Program-made: the position numbers and the translations under genes
Notes under the pieces: generated by a model
Seen by the model: only the letters and a program-made list of their open reading frames with translations
Told to the model about the DNA's origin: nothing
Databases searched by the model: none
Shown here: positions 21,531-33,175 of the stretch, one piece after another
How the letters are laid out: each line of letters opens with the position of its first letter
Position numbering within the stretch: the first letter of the stretch is position 1
DNA from: Sipunculus nudus
Lineage: Eukaryota > Annelida > Sipuncula > Golfingiida > Sipunculidae
Direction of reading: 5' to 3'
Length of the DNA stretch: 64,000 nt
NCBI GenBank assembly: GCA_026874595.1
Contig: CM049306.1
Location: 51,410,019-51,474,018 of the forward strand

Positions 21531-22074
21531 TGTGTAATATTAGACTATAGACTATATAAGCCGAGTGTCATTTGCTCTACATAAAACTTACTTTTTAGTT
21601 GAAAATAACTTTTACCTATTTATACGAAACTAAATAGATACAATATTATATGTTGTTGTATATAATATGTTTTGTATGTTAAGGCATGTACACACCTTGT
21701 TTCCCGTTATAAAATGATGTTTTATTATTTCTATCGCCTATATCTGCCATATCTACTTTTAAATCATATACTGTTAGTACTAGACATGCTTCATTGATTA
21801 AAACTTAACCACAAACACCTTTTTTAAATGAGTTTGTATTTTAATTTTTCTATAGTGTAGTCCATGGTTATGTCAAGATACAAGATATATTTTGTGAATG
21901 ACACGTATGTACGGAAGTACCTGACAAACGGAATCATTTTGGTCAATTAAACTATCTAATATTCAGATCTGTCAGACAAAAAGGGACATCATCTATAGCT
22001 AACGTGGTAGAATGTTGACATTTCTCGAACGGTCCATGACCCGGTACTCTAGAAGGTGTTCCCGAAAACCACAC

Positions 22075-22218
22075 CTTAAGAATGTGATAGATTCCCGAGC
22101 GTGACTGTTCGTGACTGTGAACATGACAGACTCCACAGAATCCCCTTCAAGATAGGGCTTGCTTGTATCGACACTGCTCTCAATAACCACGTCTCCCTTG
22201 TCCAACAGGAGATCTTCC
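22075..22218 (-). CDS. MOV10-like gene, internal exon
   Basis: The acceptor gttttatgcag precedes the exon at 22218 and the donor gtgtgg follows 22075. Length is 144 nt, phase 2 to 2. It encodes EDLLLDKGDVVIES, then GDSVESVMFTVTNSHARES and ITFLR. It joins in phase to the exon ending at 23378 (split Arg codon). 'V.F.V.N......I.FLR' fits the beta-sandwich strand preceding the C..G.F block in MOV10-family N-termini. Its phase-2 end does not match the phase needed by the 20115 exon, so an exon is missing or lost between them. Confidence 0.45.
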
Positions 22219-22950
22219 CTGCATAAAACAAACAAACAAAAACAACCATTTGATGATGATGATGGATATTTTTATTATTATTATTATTATTATTTTAAAT
22301 AATTTACTTAATAAGCCTTGATTGTACCGGATAATAAATAAGGTGTAATATATAAGCATTTAGGTATTAATAGACTTAACATGCTTCCACACGATAACAG
22401 CGATAAAGATAGCTTCATTTGCCTTATAACAAACGAATGAAAATTGAAGTGCAGTCCGATATTAGATATTTTATTCCTAACTTATGGTCCTCTCTCTCAC
22501 TAAAGTATAGCTACCTTTCGATAATTTTACATACAAAGTCTGTTTTACAACAGAATTCCTGTCAGTGACTGTACCGGTCGCACGCAGTGATTAGAAGGAA
22601 ACCTGTATAATACATCACACAGAGTTGCGTAAATCAAGGGTTGGATGATGGCAGCATTTATGGTACCATACATATTGTACATATTGTACCATACATATTG
22701 ACAGACGCAATCCTAAACACTGCTTAGTGTTGAAGCACCAAGAAAATGCAAAGTGTACAATTATTAATATTTGCTGAGTACATCCACTAATCTATATTGA
22801 CAGTGTCAAATATTAAACAAAGTTTTCTTGATGATTTAAGCGCCACCCTAAAAAAAGTGGCATTAGAGTTATCTAATCTGAACGCGAACCAGTTGAATAT
22901 TATTTTATGGACAGCTCTTATATAGTACTTTTACAAGAATGTTAATTAGT

Positions 22951-23005
<55 letters not shown>

Positions 23006-23377
23006 CAACTTTGATATCATTCATGTTGAATTTATTATAACAGTCTCAGTCTCATTTTATGTGCATTTGGCATTGGGAAAACACCAAAATGAAAAAGGCG
23101 AATGTAGACCGGTCCGGTTGATATTGCTAATAAGATTATAAAAATTGCTCCCGCTGAGAGAGCCATCAAACTTGCTCTCATTGTACCGCAACGCTTCGGA
23201 CAGGTACTGCCACCTTGCGGCAGATTATATAACTAATTTACAGCTCTTAAAGGTAAAACCGGGCAATGATTTACGTCTATCGGTGCATGGAATCACCGTT
23301 TATTATACACATTTTGGCAGATACTAACGCCTTAGCAGGACTACAGAGAATCCGTGACATTATATAGCACCACCAAC

Positions 23378-23627
23378 CTTTGTGCCTTGAAGTGCTGTAT
23401 CATTTCCAATATCCATAAAATATATGTAACATCTCCAGTAGACAGCACCAGCAATGGGTTACTCCGCACGGCAGCGTCGGCACTGGGCGAAGCTGAGCTG
23501 GATGACTGACTCAAATCCTTCCTTCCCAGATGCTGATCCACAGACACCTGTACGTCACTCGACGGAAAATTGAGCTCTTCACTAGGAAGGGTCGTCCACG
23601 CTTCCCTCGGAGCATTCTGAAGCGCTG
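23378..23627 (-). CDS. MOV10-like gene, upstream exon (5' boundary uncertain)
   Basis: An open frame ending at the donor gttggt after 23378 (CACAAAG), phase 2. It encodes a Ser-rich, polar region with RKDLSQSSSSASPSADAA, then a hydrophobic stretch and FKAQ. The acceptor could be actccag or cgcttcag near 23610-23627; neither joins cleanly to the exon at 23695-23895. No domain was recognised apart from its link to the next exon. Confidence 0.35.
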
Positions 23628-23694
23628 GAGTCAGTGATGGCAGATATTTGTGGAAGAAAATGAACAATACCTTCAGAAGTTAAAACTATGATAC

Positions 23695-23895
23695 CTCGGG
23701 TCCTTAATACATGGAGGACATTGCGGTACCTCTGAGGACGGGTCCCAGGGTGCTGACGTTTCCAGTTTCTCTTGCAGACGTTGTTGTAAATAGGGCGTAA
23801 TTCTTCTCCAGGTTTGGCCTGGATGAAATTCAGAAACGCCAGGACTTGGGGTAAGACTCTTCACCTGGGGTCGACATTTCCGTATATTTGTAGAA
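23695..23895 (-). CDS. Candidate exon 5' of the MOV10-like exons
   Basis: The acceptor attgtttcag precedes 23895 and a donor gtatca follows 23695. It encodes RKCRPQVKSLTPSPGVSEF, then RRITPYLQQRLQEKL and a Pro/Cys-rich end. I do not recognise the family. It is grouped by strand and closeness; the 67-nt gap to the next exon would make an unusually short intron. Confidence 0.3.
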
Positions 23896-23999
23896 CTGAA
23901 ACAATTTAAGCGACATACTCAATATTTACAGTTTTAAAATGATCGCTTCCTTATTTCCTCAATCATCCTGGATTATTAGTTTTCATTAAAATGAATCAT

Positions 24000-25580
24000 G
24001 ATAACCAGTCTCCTTGATACTCCCTGCTCTAAGTTCATCTGCGTAACCAAGATTTTATTGTCTTAAGATACACTTATTTATTTATTATCATATTATTTTA
24101 TACATCTTTCAATGTATTTCATTATATCCTAAAACTGCATTTCGTTTACTTGAATTGTCATTTTGTTCATAATATTGATCGTATATTGCAACTGGCATAT
24201 GACTCTCGTTATAACAGAAGTGCCCTTCTTGTACATGTAACCCTGAAGAATGGTATGCTAAAAAGGTAAATGCATGCATGGAGTTGTATGTTAATCAGGT
24301 TTACGACCATGGTGTTTAAGATAGGTTATTTGAATAGTACTCGGATGTTAGATTGTATCGACCAGCAAGATTCCTACGATCATGTATAAGTTTCGAACAA
24401 ATACCTGTCTAAAAGCATCAAAATAGCATTAAAATAAAAAGTAATTAAATAAAATTTATTATTATATCTTTATAAATAAATATTAGTCTTACCTGGGGAT
24501 GCTCCCTTCGGTGACTAATGTCTATACACAATATCGAGCGTTATATTCGAAATAACAAAGTAAGGGTTTAACCACGTTAGCATGTCCAATTATCAGGTAT
24601 AGCTGATGAGAACTCGGGCGTACTCAACAGAGACTACACATAAATAGCACTTCATGTATATCACTCAATGTATAGCATGCAGTACAAGTACAGAAGTCAT
24701 CTAAAGGCTACCTGTCTCGCTTAGTCTGGTGATAACGGCAGTTTCAGCCACTTACTCTACAGTGTTGGCTTACCTGTTAAAATGCTAACCTTTAAAATGT
24801 AACTTGAGCATGATATATAGCATACCTAAATACCAGGGTATATTCCCTCCTTTTTTCCAGAAAAATAATGGGTTTTCCCTCGACGCACGCTGATGCACCT
24901 AAACTACGTCATCACGTTCATGCAAATATGCAAAAGGTGCTTAATCTTTGATATAAAAGATACAAATTCCGTGTTATTGTTTTAATTAATGGTTAAGCAC
25001 ATTTGCATTGCACAGCTAGCTTTAGCCATGTAGATTTTAGATTTGGCGATATATAAATGTTAAGCTGGCTCATTGCTGAAAAAATGCATTTTGAAGAAAC
25101 AATACACAAATAAAAAAGCTCGTACCATGCACATGGTGTTACATGCTTCAGTATGTAGTCCATTGGACTACCTTTGAAAATTAATTGGCGTCAAAGGGCG
25201 ACGATCTGATAAAGAGATCTGATTTTTATGCAGGCTGGTATTTCCCCACACTCAGGTATATACTATGGTATGTGCGTAGGTGGTCACTATATGTAATTTC
25301 AAGCTGTACTAAGCACGGGTATGTTGATGTAATGCTGGTTATCTATCGCACAGATAAAATCAAATGATGTCATTGATGTATTGTCATTGTGTATACTACA
25401 TGAGGTCGGCCTATGACACACACAACCCGGCCCCGACACACAACACACCTACACACGCGCGCGGTATTGTTGACAGCTATGCATATAATAATTGTTTTCT
25501 GTCACAAAGTTTAACACTGTTTGTGTTATTTTGTCGGAAATCATGCCGGCTCATGGAATCCAAATTAATCCGTCACTTTT
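24000..25580. other. No recognised gene
   Basis: AT-rich sequence. A possible - strand donor (catccccag|gtaag, near 24493) could close an upstream exon of the MOV10-like gene. Otherwise nothing is supported. Confidence 0.4.
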
Positions 25581-25584
25581 ATCT

Positions 25585-25840
25585 TAGTTCAGCTGACTGA
25601 ATTTTTTCGAGTCCGTCAAATGACCGTAATCATGTAAGTTTCTAAGCAGTAGTTTCATCTAGTGTCCCGAAACCCGTTGATTTTATTGTTATGACTGGTT
25701 ACTTCAGTTCATGAAGACTGGTGGCGCCACCTGTATTTTTACATTTTTTCCCCCTTTATTCGAGACTGCCAAATTATATTGATACTATCCGATTCGCAAC
25801 TGTGGTTTCATCTAGTGTCCTGAAACCTTGTTTATTTATT
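25585..25840 (+). mobile_element. Fragment of the Helentron-like element family
   Basis: It begins with cttagttcagctgactgaa, the left end of the 4757 element, and contains gactggtggcgccacctgta with the palindrome at 25720-25731. The rest of the element is missing. Confidence 0.6.
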
Positions 25841-25849
25841 ACGGCCCGC

Positions 25850-26330
25850 TTGAATAAGCGGATGCCCTGTTGTGATCACCCTGTCAGTCGGTCTGTCCGT
25901 CTGTTCGTCTTTCTGTATATCCATAGAATTTATTTCCTGATGATAACTCCAGTTTGGATTGACATATAGATTTCAAACTTGACTTATATATGGCCGAACT
26001 AAAGCTAGAACTCTATAGATTTTGGGTCACAGGACCCACTTATTTAGAAAGACTGTGGATGCATTTTAAGCCAAACTGTTCATCCATAACCTTCAGTCGT
26101 GCACATACAGTTTGACCTGCCAACAGGTGAAGCACCTGATTGGTTTTATGGGTCACAATGTCATAACTTCTTACGTATCCATTATCTCGTCCGAGTTCGA
26201 TTATAGGCAAAATCCACGGATATTTATAAGGTCAGAGGTCACCAAGCTACTTTTTGGTGTCCTACTGACCAAGCAAAAATCTGATAGGTTTTAATGAAGG
26301 TCATAAAAATAATTACTAAGAGAGTTTTCT
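25850..26330 (+). repeat. Fragments of two satellite-bearing repeat families
   Basis: The stretch 25840-25925 (cggcccgcttgaa ... tgatcaccctgtcagtcggt) matches the start of the repeat at 41165. The stretch 26200-26290 (aaaatccacggatatttata then aggtcagaggtcac) matches 39300-39340 and, inverted, 51545-51600. Confidence 0.6.
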
Positions 26331-26728
26331 CCTTAATTTAATTCTCGGCAAAACATATATACATATATATTAGTGGTGTATATAGACGGAAATATTAATG
26401 TTTGCTGTTGAAACTGATATCGTTATTTTGCCCCTACTGCAAGACAGCAGCTGAATGTGCCGGAAACGTCACAGTGTGTACTCCTTACTTATCAACCGAC
26501 GTCATTGCATATTTACCACATGTTGTTAGTGCCATTTATCAACAAGCCCCACACTAATTCCTCTGCACCACCTAGCCCTGGCTCTCTGTGTTAATAGTGT
26601 CATGGAACCTAATATCAACAGATCACGTATGCGTGACGAACATAAACTTTGTCATGGAGAAATCACCTTCTGTAACACAAGGCAGCGTGAAATGTCTAGG
26701 GGAATGAATAAAGAAGTCAGTGGTTTTT

Positions 26729-27402
26729 TGTTACCTATTAACTATAATTTATTCTTAAAACAACCCTAACATTATAATACACTAAATCAATACAATTATA
26801 CAGTAAAACAGCGGTATAAACAACAAGTCAATACAATCACATAGAAAAATAATGTGCACAGTACCTTGATACCAACAGCATCACAACGATAAGTCCTTTA
26901 AATGTAAACTATCGGAGAATGACAGTCCAATGTAAAGCTCTTGCAACAATCCAGAAAGTATACTGAAGTCCAAATGCATAAAATCCAGGAGAAAGTCTTT
27001 GAAAATCTATAATTGCCGCATTTGTCGGATAAGGTCCTAGAATCTGACACACGCTTCTGCGTCCGCTGGAATCTGCTCTGCTGCTCTCTCTCCCGTTCTT
27101 AAACACAGCCCCTTTATATACCTTCACACCTCAAACCGAGAATTTTCCACTCCTCGAACAGTCTATAAAATCTTGCACAGTAAGCACGCGTTTCAGGAAT
27201 TCTCTAGAAAAACAGCGCTGTGTGTATCTCTATACATACCAGGCTCATCACGTGACCCGGCAAGGCGTGAAAACCCAAGGCTAAACATGACAACGACAGT
27301 TCAAGCAGTACGGATTAAACATAGAATCTAATACGCGGCAAGACACGAGTGCCTCAACAGGAGTTACGCCCGTGTCACATAATAAAAAGAGCACCTGTAA
27401 CA
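26729..27402 (-). mobile_element. Long terminal repeat of a Ty3/gypsy-type element
   Basis: On the - strand it begins TGTTACAGGTGC (27402) and ends GGTAACA (26729), matching inverted ends TGTTAC...GTAACA. A TATA-like GGTATATAAAGGGGC lies near 27115-27130, and AATAAATT lies near the end. A purine-rich tract AGGAGGGGGAG directly adjoins its start (27403-27413), as expected for the 3' LTR primer. Length is 674 bp. Confidence 0.75.
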
Positions 27403-27539
27403 CTCCCCCTCCTGTAAGAAAAAAGAAAGTTTTCACAGATAACTTTCTTTTTGCGATCACAATCACTAAATTTTTACAACATCTCAAAATTCTCTTATTT
27501 ACAACATTACATAAACATCCTGTTTACAACATTTCATAA

Positions 27540-27975
27540 ACATCTCGATAAGCAATCAGCAAGTACATTGTCTTTCCCTTTAATATGTATGATATCAAGA
27601 TTGTAATCCTGTAAGAACAAACTCCATCTCAACAATCTTTAATTTTTACACTTCAACTTGTTCATGAACGTGAGGGGATTGTGATCACTGAAGACAATGA
27701 TAGGCCGGACTGATGAAGTAACATAAACTTCAAAATGTTGCAACGCAAAATCAAAGCCAAACATTCTTTTTCAATAGTGGAGTAGTTTTTCTGGTTTGCA
27801 TTAAACTTTCTTGAGAAATAACAAATTGGATGATCTATGCCATCATCGCCTTCTTGTAACAACACAGCACCAGCAGCAGTGTCACAAGCATCCACAGCTA
27901 ACTTAAAAGGTACAGAAAAGTCTGGAGCTGCTAAAACTGGTGAACTTTGCAGAATTGCTTTCAAATTAGTCTTAA
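27540..27975 (-). pseudogene. Gypsy-type RNase H remnant
   Basis: Read on the - strand it carries AVDACDTAAGAVL, then ICYFSRKFN and YSTIEKECLALI, the RNase H region of gypsy-type polyproteins. A frameshift near 27740 moves the rest to another frame, which ends with a block like [13 protein letters not shown] near 27560. Together with the adjoining purine tract and LTR it is the 3' end of one element. The rest of the polyprotein is absent, so it is a truncated and inactive copy. Confidence 0.75.
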
Positions 27976-29019
27976 GAATTTAGAACTAAAAGTGACATAA
28001 TTCCGTGTTCTTTCTTTTAAGTTATGAAGCAAGTCTAAATTATTGCTTTTTTTTCAACAAAATCTCTTTTACGTATTTCTATAAGAGTTTGCATTATAGA
28101 CACTTGGTTAAATATGAAATTTCTTTCAACAATTTAGTTTTTTAGTTTTTTAATTAATTGAGATGCATTTCATTTTAATGTGTGTAACATATCATTGAAA
28201 TTTTAACATTTATGATTTGCAGAATAACACCTGACAATTAAATTACATTCATATTTGCCAACAAATTTTCAAAAACATAAAAATTTACAATTTTCTGCAG
28301 ATAAAATGTTGAACTAGTTGATTAATAATTTTGAAAATTTATATGCTGAACATAAGACAACTTAAAGTAGCACAACAATGGTGAGGAATAATTTGACAGC
28401 GCTTGAGTCCTTATATCAGTAGATGGTTTGCATCTCATATGTGAGCTCTGGTTTTGTGTCCATACATGATCATGCAGAGCCTCAGACGAGCCTCAGAGCC
28501 TCACCTCTTAGCTCAGAATATTACGGTAAGTAAAGTCTGTTTAACTAAACTGGCACCTGCTACCCCCGTAGGTTGTTGTTTCAGTAATTTACCATACCAT
28601 GCACTGATTACATATTGATCATTTTGAATTATGTTAATGTGATGTCAAAAATAGGTGTAAATATACAAGCAACATAGGATGCTATATAAGACTATTGAGA
28701 CTATACCGGTAGATATGCATCTCAAAGGCAAGACCGATAAAATTCATGATTTAACATATATTTGTATATATATATATTCATCATTGTTATCCTAAAGAGC
28801 TGCTCTAAATGAAATCTTGTTCGAACAAACACTTGAACAAACACTATCGAACTTTGGGAGTGGTAACGCCCAGGGGGGAGAGGAAAAAAGCACTTCGATA
28901 TGATAATGAAATTTACCAAATGTTAGTGATAGTACTAGATAAATATTATATTTATTATAAATTATAATGTGAAGAACAATAAATATTTGCCTAAGCCTCC
29001 TATTTGTCATTCCATGATC
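27976..29019. other. No recognised gene
   Basis: AT-rich. It has one short degenerate direct repeat (gagcctcagacgagcctcagag, about 28475-28500), and I see nothing else to annotate. Confidence 0.5.
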
Positions 29020-29504
29020 TTAAAGGGGCCCAATCACTTATCTGACCTTTATAGAGTAATATAAACTAAAGGTAATCCATTTGATTTTTTATAAAAAATA
29101 TGCCAGAAAACATGGATATCACTGCACACAGGCTGCTTGTTTTGTTTATATCAATGTGTTTATGATATATAAGGGCCTGCCAAAATAATCAAAACAAATT
29201 CATCATGGGCATCTCACAGCAAGTCAGATAAGCCTGAGCTTTGCAAATGGCTTTTTACAACAAGTGACATTTCTACCTCCACATATATGCAACCCACCAT
29301 CTTAGGTTACATATTTTTCCCATTTGTCAACATTGCTTTATTTACAAACATGTTGTTGATAAACAATTAAGTTCTGAAATCCTTCACAAAGACCTTATTA
29401 GAATTTTTCACAACCAATATTACCCTTCCATCATTAATATATACACAGAGGAAGCCAGAAATCACATAATTTTTTTCAAAAGGTAGGTGAATGGGCAGCT
29501 TTAA
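29020..29504 (+). mobile_element. TTAA-flanked MITE, copy 2
   Basis: It is bounded by TTAA at 29020-29023 and 29501-29504, with ends TTAAAGGGGCCCAATCACTT and, inverted, TTAAAGCTGCCCATTCACCT. The interior matches copy 1 throughout (gctgcttgttttgtttatat, acaaacatgttgttgataa). Confidence 0.85.
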
Positions 29505-29537
29505 GACTTGGATTAACAAATAAATATATAAAAAAAA

Positions 29538-29583
29538 TTAAAGGTGCCCATTCACCTACCTTTTGACACAGAATTCATGTGAT

Positions 29584-29645
<62 letters not shown>

Positions 29646-29998
29646 CATTTATGATCTCAGGGTCATTTTGGTTGTAAAAAGTTCTTATAAGGCCTTCGTG
29701 AAGGATATATGAACCTGTTTTTTTTTGTAAACTCAGAAATGTTAACAAACGGGAAAAACATGTAATCTAAGAGGTAGGTCACTTGTTGCATCTCGCCATT
29801 AAATTGCAAAGCTCTGACGTATATCTGACTAGCTGCCAGATGCGGGCCCCACATATTATTAACACGTTGATATATATACCGCAAAATAAGCAGCCGGTGT
29901 GCGGTGATATCCACGGTTTCTGACTTGTTTTTTTTATAAAAGATCCAAGGGATTACCTTTAGTTTATTAAGGTCAGATAGATGATTGGGTCCCTTTAA
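29538..29998 (-). mobile_element. TTAA-flanked MITE, copy 3, inverted beside copy 2
   Basis: It is bounded by TTAA at 29538-29541 and 29995-29998. It reads as the reverse complement of copies 1 and 2 and holds an (AT)n expansion at 29586-29641. Only 33 bp separate it from copy 2, so the pair forms a large imperfect inverted repeat of nearly 1 kb. Confidence 0.85.
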
Positions 29999-30167
29999 TC
30001 AAGTCATTCAACTTGAATAAAGATTATAATAATAAATGAAGCGATTTCCCCAAAGTTGAACATACTTGCACATTATTCATGCATGAATTAGAAGCAAAAA
30101 GGATCATAAATATTGGAACTATACCATGCATACTGATATGAAATTTTACTAAAATTTTATCACCATG

Positions 30168-30212
<45 letters not shown>

Positions 30213-30497
30213 CTATATATATATATATCATATCATATATTTATCATATATGTATGTGTGTGTGTAACTGCATACTAGTATATGTAAACATTTTATCAAT
30301 AGACGTGTTACTCTTATTAAATGATCGATCGAGATCGAGAGAGAGAGAGACAGAGAGAGAGAGACAGACGGACCGGACAAACAGGCACACAAAACATCAA
30401 AACATCGAGTCAGGTGGACTCAGTATTGATTCAGCCCTTTCAAAGGGAACTTCTCCGCTTTTTACATTCATGAATCAAGTGTTTTCAGGCTGTAGCT

Positions 30498-30510
30498 GAT
30501 ATATAAGGCC
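30498..30510 (+). promoter_or_regulatory. Possible TATA box
   Basis: The sequence atatataaggcc lies about 40 bases before a candidate signal-peptide exon. Such sequences are frequent in AT-rich DNA, so support is weak. Confidence 0.25.
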
Positions 30511-30548
30511 TAAAATTACAAGGCGGCCGGCCATGGATGGTTTCAGCG

Positions 30549-30591
30549 ATGTTTCAACACATACTTGTTGGTATCATTTGGGCTCTTTGCG
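30549..30591 (+). CDS. Candidate signal-peptide first exon
   Basis: ATG at 30549 encodes MFQHILVGIIWALC, a plausible secretion signal, followed by a donor gtaacc in phase 1. Phase-1 signal exons are usual before CUB or EGF modules. I cannot find its downstream exons before the B4GALT7 gene, so the gene it would belong to is unknown. Confidence 0.25.
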
Positions 30592-30899
30592 GTAACCAGT
30601 AAATGGCAAAACACTGCGCCTTCCACACGGTGTCATATGTGGCAGAAGCAAACCATATCGCGTATATCGCCGAAGATGTTATCGTAAATCATGTTGCAGC
30701 CACTCAACAATTATCCAGTCGACGGAATGACAGCGTGGCATTGACACAGTTTAGAAAGTACAGTAGAGGTGAACGGATACAGACTTACACGAACTTTTTT
30801 TCGACCCGAACTGTACAACAGATCATTCACGGATGTATCGTTACTTTGGCCGGGTAGAAATCTTTCCACTCTGGAAGCTACACAACGCTAAAACTGTCA

Positions 30900-32940
30900 G
30901 TACTTTCAGGTAAAGAAATAAATTTTTTTGTTTACATATTATCCGTTAAATATTTTTTCGTAAAATGAGGCCTGGTTCGAATCTATATTACTATAATATT
31001 TGACTCTATTAATACCAGTATGAGACGGTCGATCGAAGCTAAAATTTCCAGTTAGATGCCTGTCAGTGTGTGTGTGTGTTAGTTAGAGAGAGAGAGACTT
31101 AATGGAATATTATGATTTATGTATAAAATTGAATTTAACCATATAAAGTGGTATTTTATTATTATTATAATCACAATACTTTTTTGTTCATCACACTTTT
31201 GAGAACACCCAATTGTTTTTGACAATATGTTTTTCTAAAAGTCTGTTTATTTTGAAAAACACCTCGTCAGAAAATCAGCCAGGTACTTCAGTGAATACTT
31301 AAAGGAATTAGCTAAACTGCTGGCAGGGAAATTTAATTACTTGTGAACAGCTGTGTTACAAGACTCAACTGCCGGCAAAAATATATTCTCAATTGGAATT
31401 GGATAAACATACATGTAAGGGTCGGCAGTCTTCTGGGAAGATAGGTATTTTTCCCCTTTCAAGGGAAGTAAGGGAAATTTCCGGGAAGAAAAGGAAGTTA
31501 GGGAAGTTTCTGGGAAGAAAAGGAAGTTAGGGATAACTTGATAATTATCACAAATTTTTATTAAACATATTTACACATATTTAACAGGGAATCACTGAAT
31601 AATGTAATACAATGATTCTTAATTTACACATTGATTTTTTATTATTTATACATTGAATTAGTCTGAAATTTTATCAAATTAATTTAATAAATAAAACTTT
31701 AGACAGTAACACTGACACTATGCCTCACTCATTAAGACTGAGACAGATCAATTCCCATTGGGTTCATACCCAAAAACATCTACTCCCAAAATGTCTACTG
31801 CATGTTTTTTGTTTAGTGGTTGTGTATCAAAATCTCTACTCATTGATTTGAGTTTTTTTTTCCGATGTCTGCTGGATATGATCTACCAGTAATAGGATGG
31901 TAATCAGTTGTTTCCCACATTCCTAAAATTTCTAGGTATTTATGAATTATGATAAACATATAATTATTAATTAGCCAGTGAGTAACAAAATTCATTTATG
32001 TAGCTACTCACAACCTTAAAGTTTGATAATCATTCATAGCTGAATGGATTCCCACATGTTACCAATGCTAAATAATAGAACAAATTTTTGTTAAAGATTG
32101 CTTAAGTGTAAACAGGCTTTGATCCTTAAATTTGATCTTTAAAAATAATAAGTTATATATTTGTTATTAAAGCATTTAGACATTTTTCGATTCCACTCAT
32201 TTTCTATAGTAGATATTTTGGGAGCAGACATTTTAGGGAGGCTCCAGTGTTTTGTATCAACAGGTTAGATTTGCTCATTACTTGACAAGTAAAGAAGCAG
32301 TCTAATCAACAGTCAGTGAAATCTCAAACAGTTTATGCTTCTGTTTAACCAAATTAAAGTTATGTGATTTTTTTATTTACTTAAAAGTATAATTACTCAA
32401 CTTAAGGCTAACCATATAAAACACACCTGGAGTATATATACTGTAATTAAGATGACCTTTAATACTCAACTGAAGACTATTAACTGTACAAACCACTTTC
32501 GGTCCCTTGGACCGTGTTCATCATTCGACTAAAGACTACCTCACTGAGCCCACAATTACCCCAGAATCACTTTCTCAAACACCCAAGGGGTTTGTTTGCA
32601 CATCCTTCACAAATTAAGGTTTGTAAAACAGTCACCCTGATTTTAACTGACTTAAAAGACCAAAATATTATATGAAAAACAAAAATGACATATATGTTGT
32701 GACTGTATTTCTTCCCTTGGAAGAAAATGGTGGGCAGGAGGAAAGTATTTCTTCCCTTCCTTTCTCTGAGGGGAAGGTTGTGCCAACCCTGAATTTAATG
32801 ATAATTATAAGGAAACCACATCCAGGACAATACAAACAATTTCTTATCTGAAAAAACATATTTTTGTTTGACAAATTACCAGAAGTGACAGTCTCAAGAA
32901 CAATTTTTTTACAGACATTAATTATAATGATGATACTACC
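30900..32940. other. Intergenic, no gene; possible hAT-like ends
   Basis: The end at about 31418 (agggtcggcagtcttctggg) and the inverted end at about 32791 (ccccttcccc... read as CAGGGTTGGCACAACCTTCC) look like imperfect terminal repeats of a decayed hAT-type element. No coding was recognised. Confidence 0.35.
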
Positions 32941-32941
32941 A

Positions 32942-33175
32942 CGTGGAGCTTGGTAGTGTAATGATTAGGGGGCTGGAATTGAGACCATAAATTGTGGGTT
33001 CATGTCTCATTCTGACCCCCTTCAGTGCCAGAAATAGATCTATATAGTCTTTACCACTAAGATGCGCTCTCTACACCTAGGAGAGAATGGGTACTTTTCA
33101 TGCCCCTGATGGGCAGCAGACACGAATGACTTTTAGTTCTAGACTATCATGCCTGCTAACTAGTGGTGGGAGACA
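32942..33175 (+). mobile_element. tRNA-derived SINE
   Basis: The head has an A-box-like tggtagtgtaatgattagg and a B-box-like gggttcatgtct about 35 bases later, the spacing of a tRNA gene. A non-tRNA body follows (gggtacttttcatgcccctg, then gcagcagacacgaatgactt). The cloverleaf is degenerate, so this is a SINE and not a tRNA gene. Confidence 0.55.

Noticed and set aside
30603-30857. 84-codon frame after the candidate signal exon
   Set aside because: It is out of frame with that exon, lacks an acceptor and shows no family.
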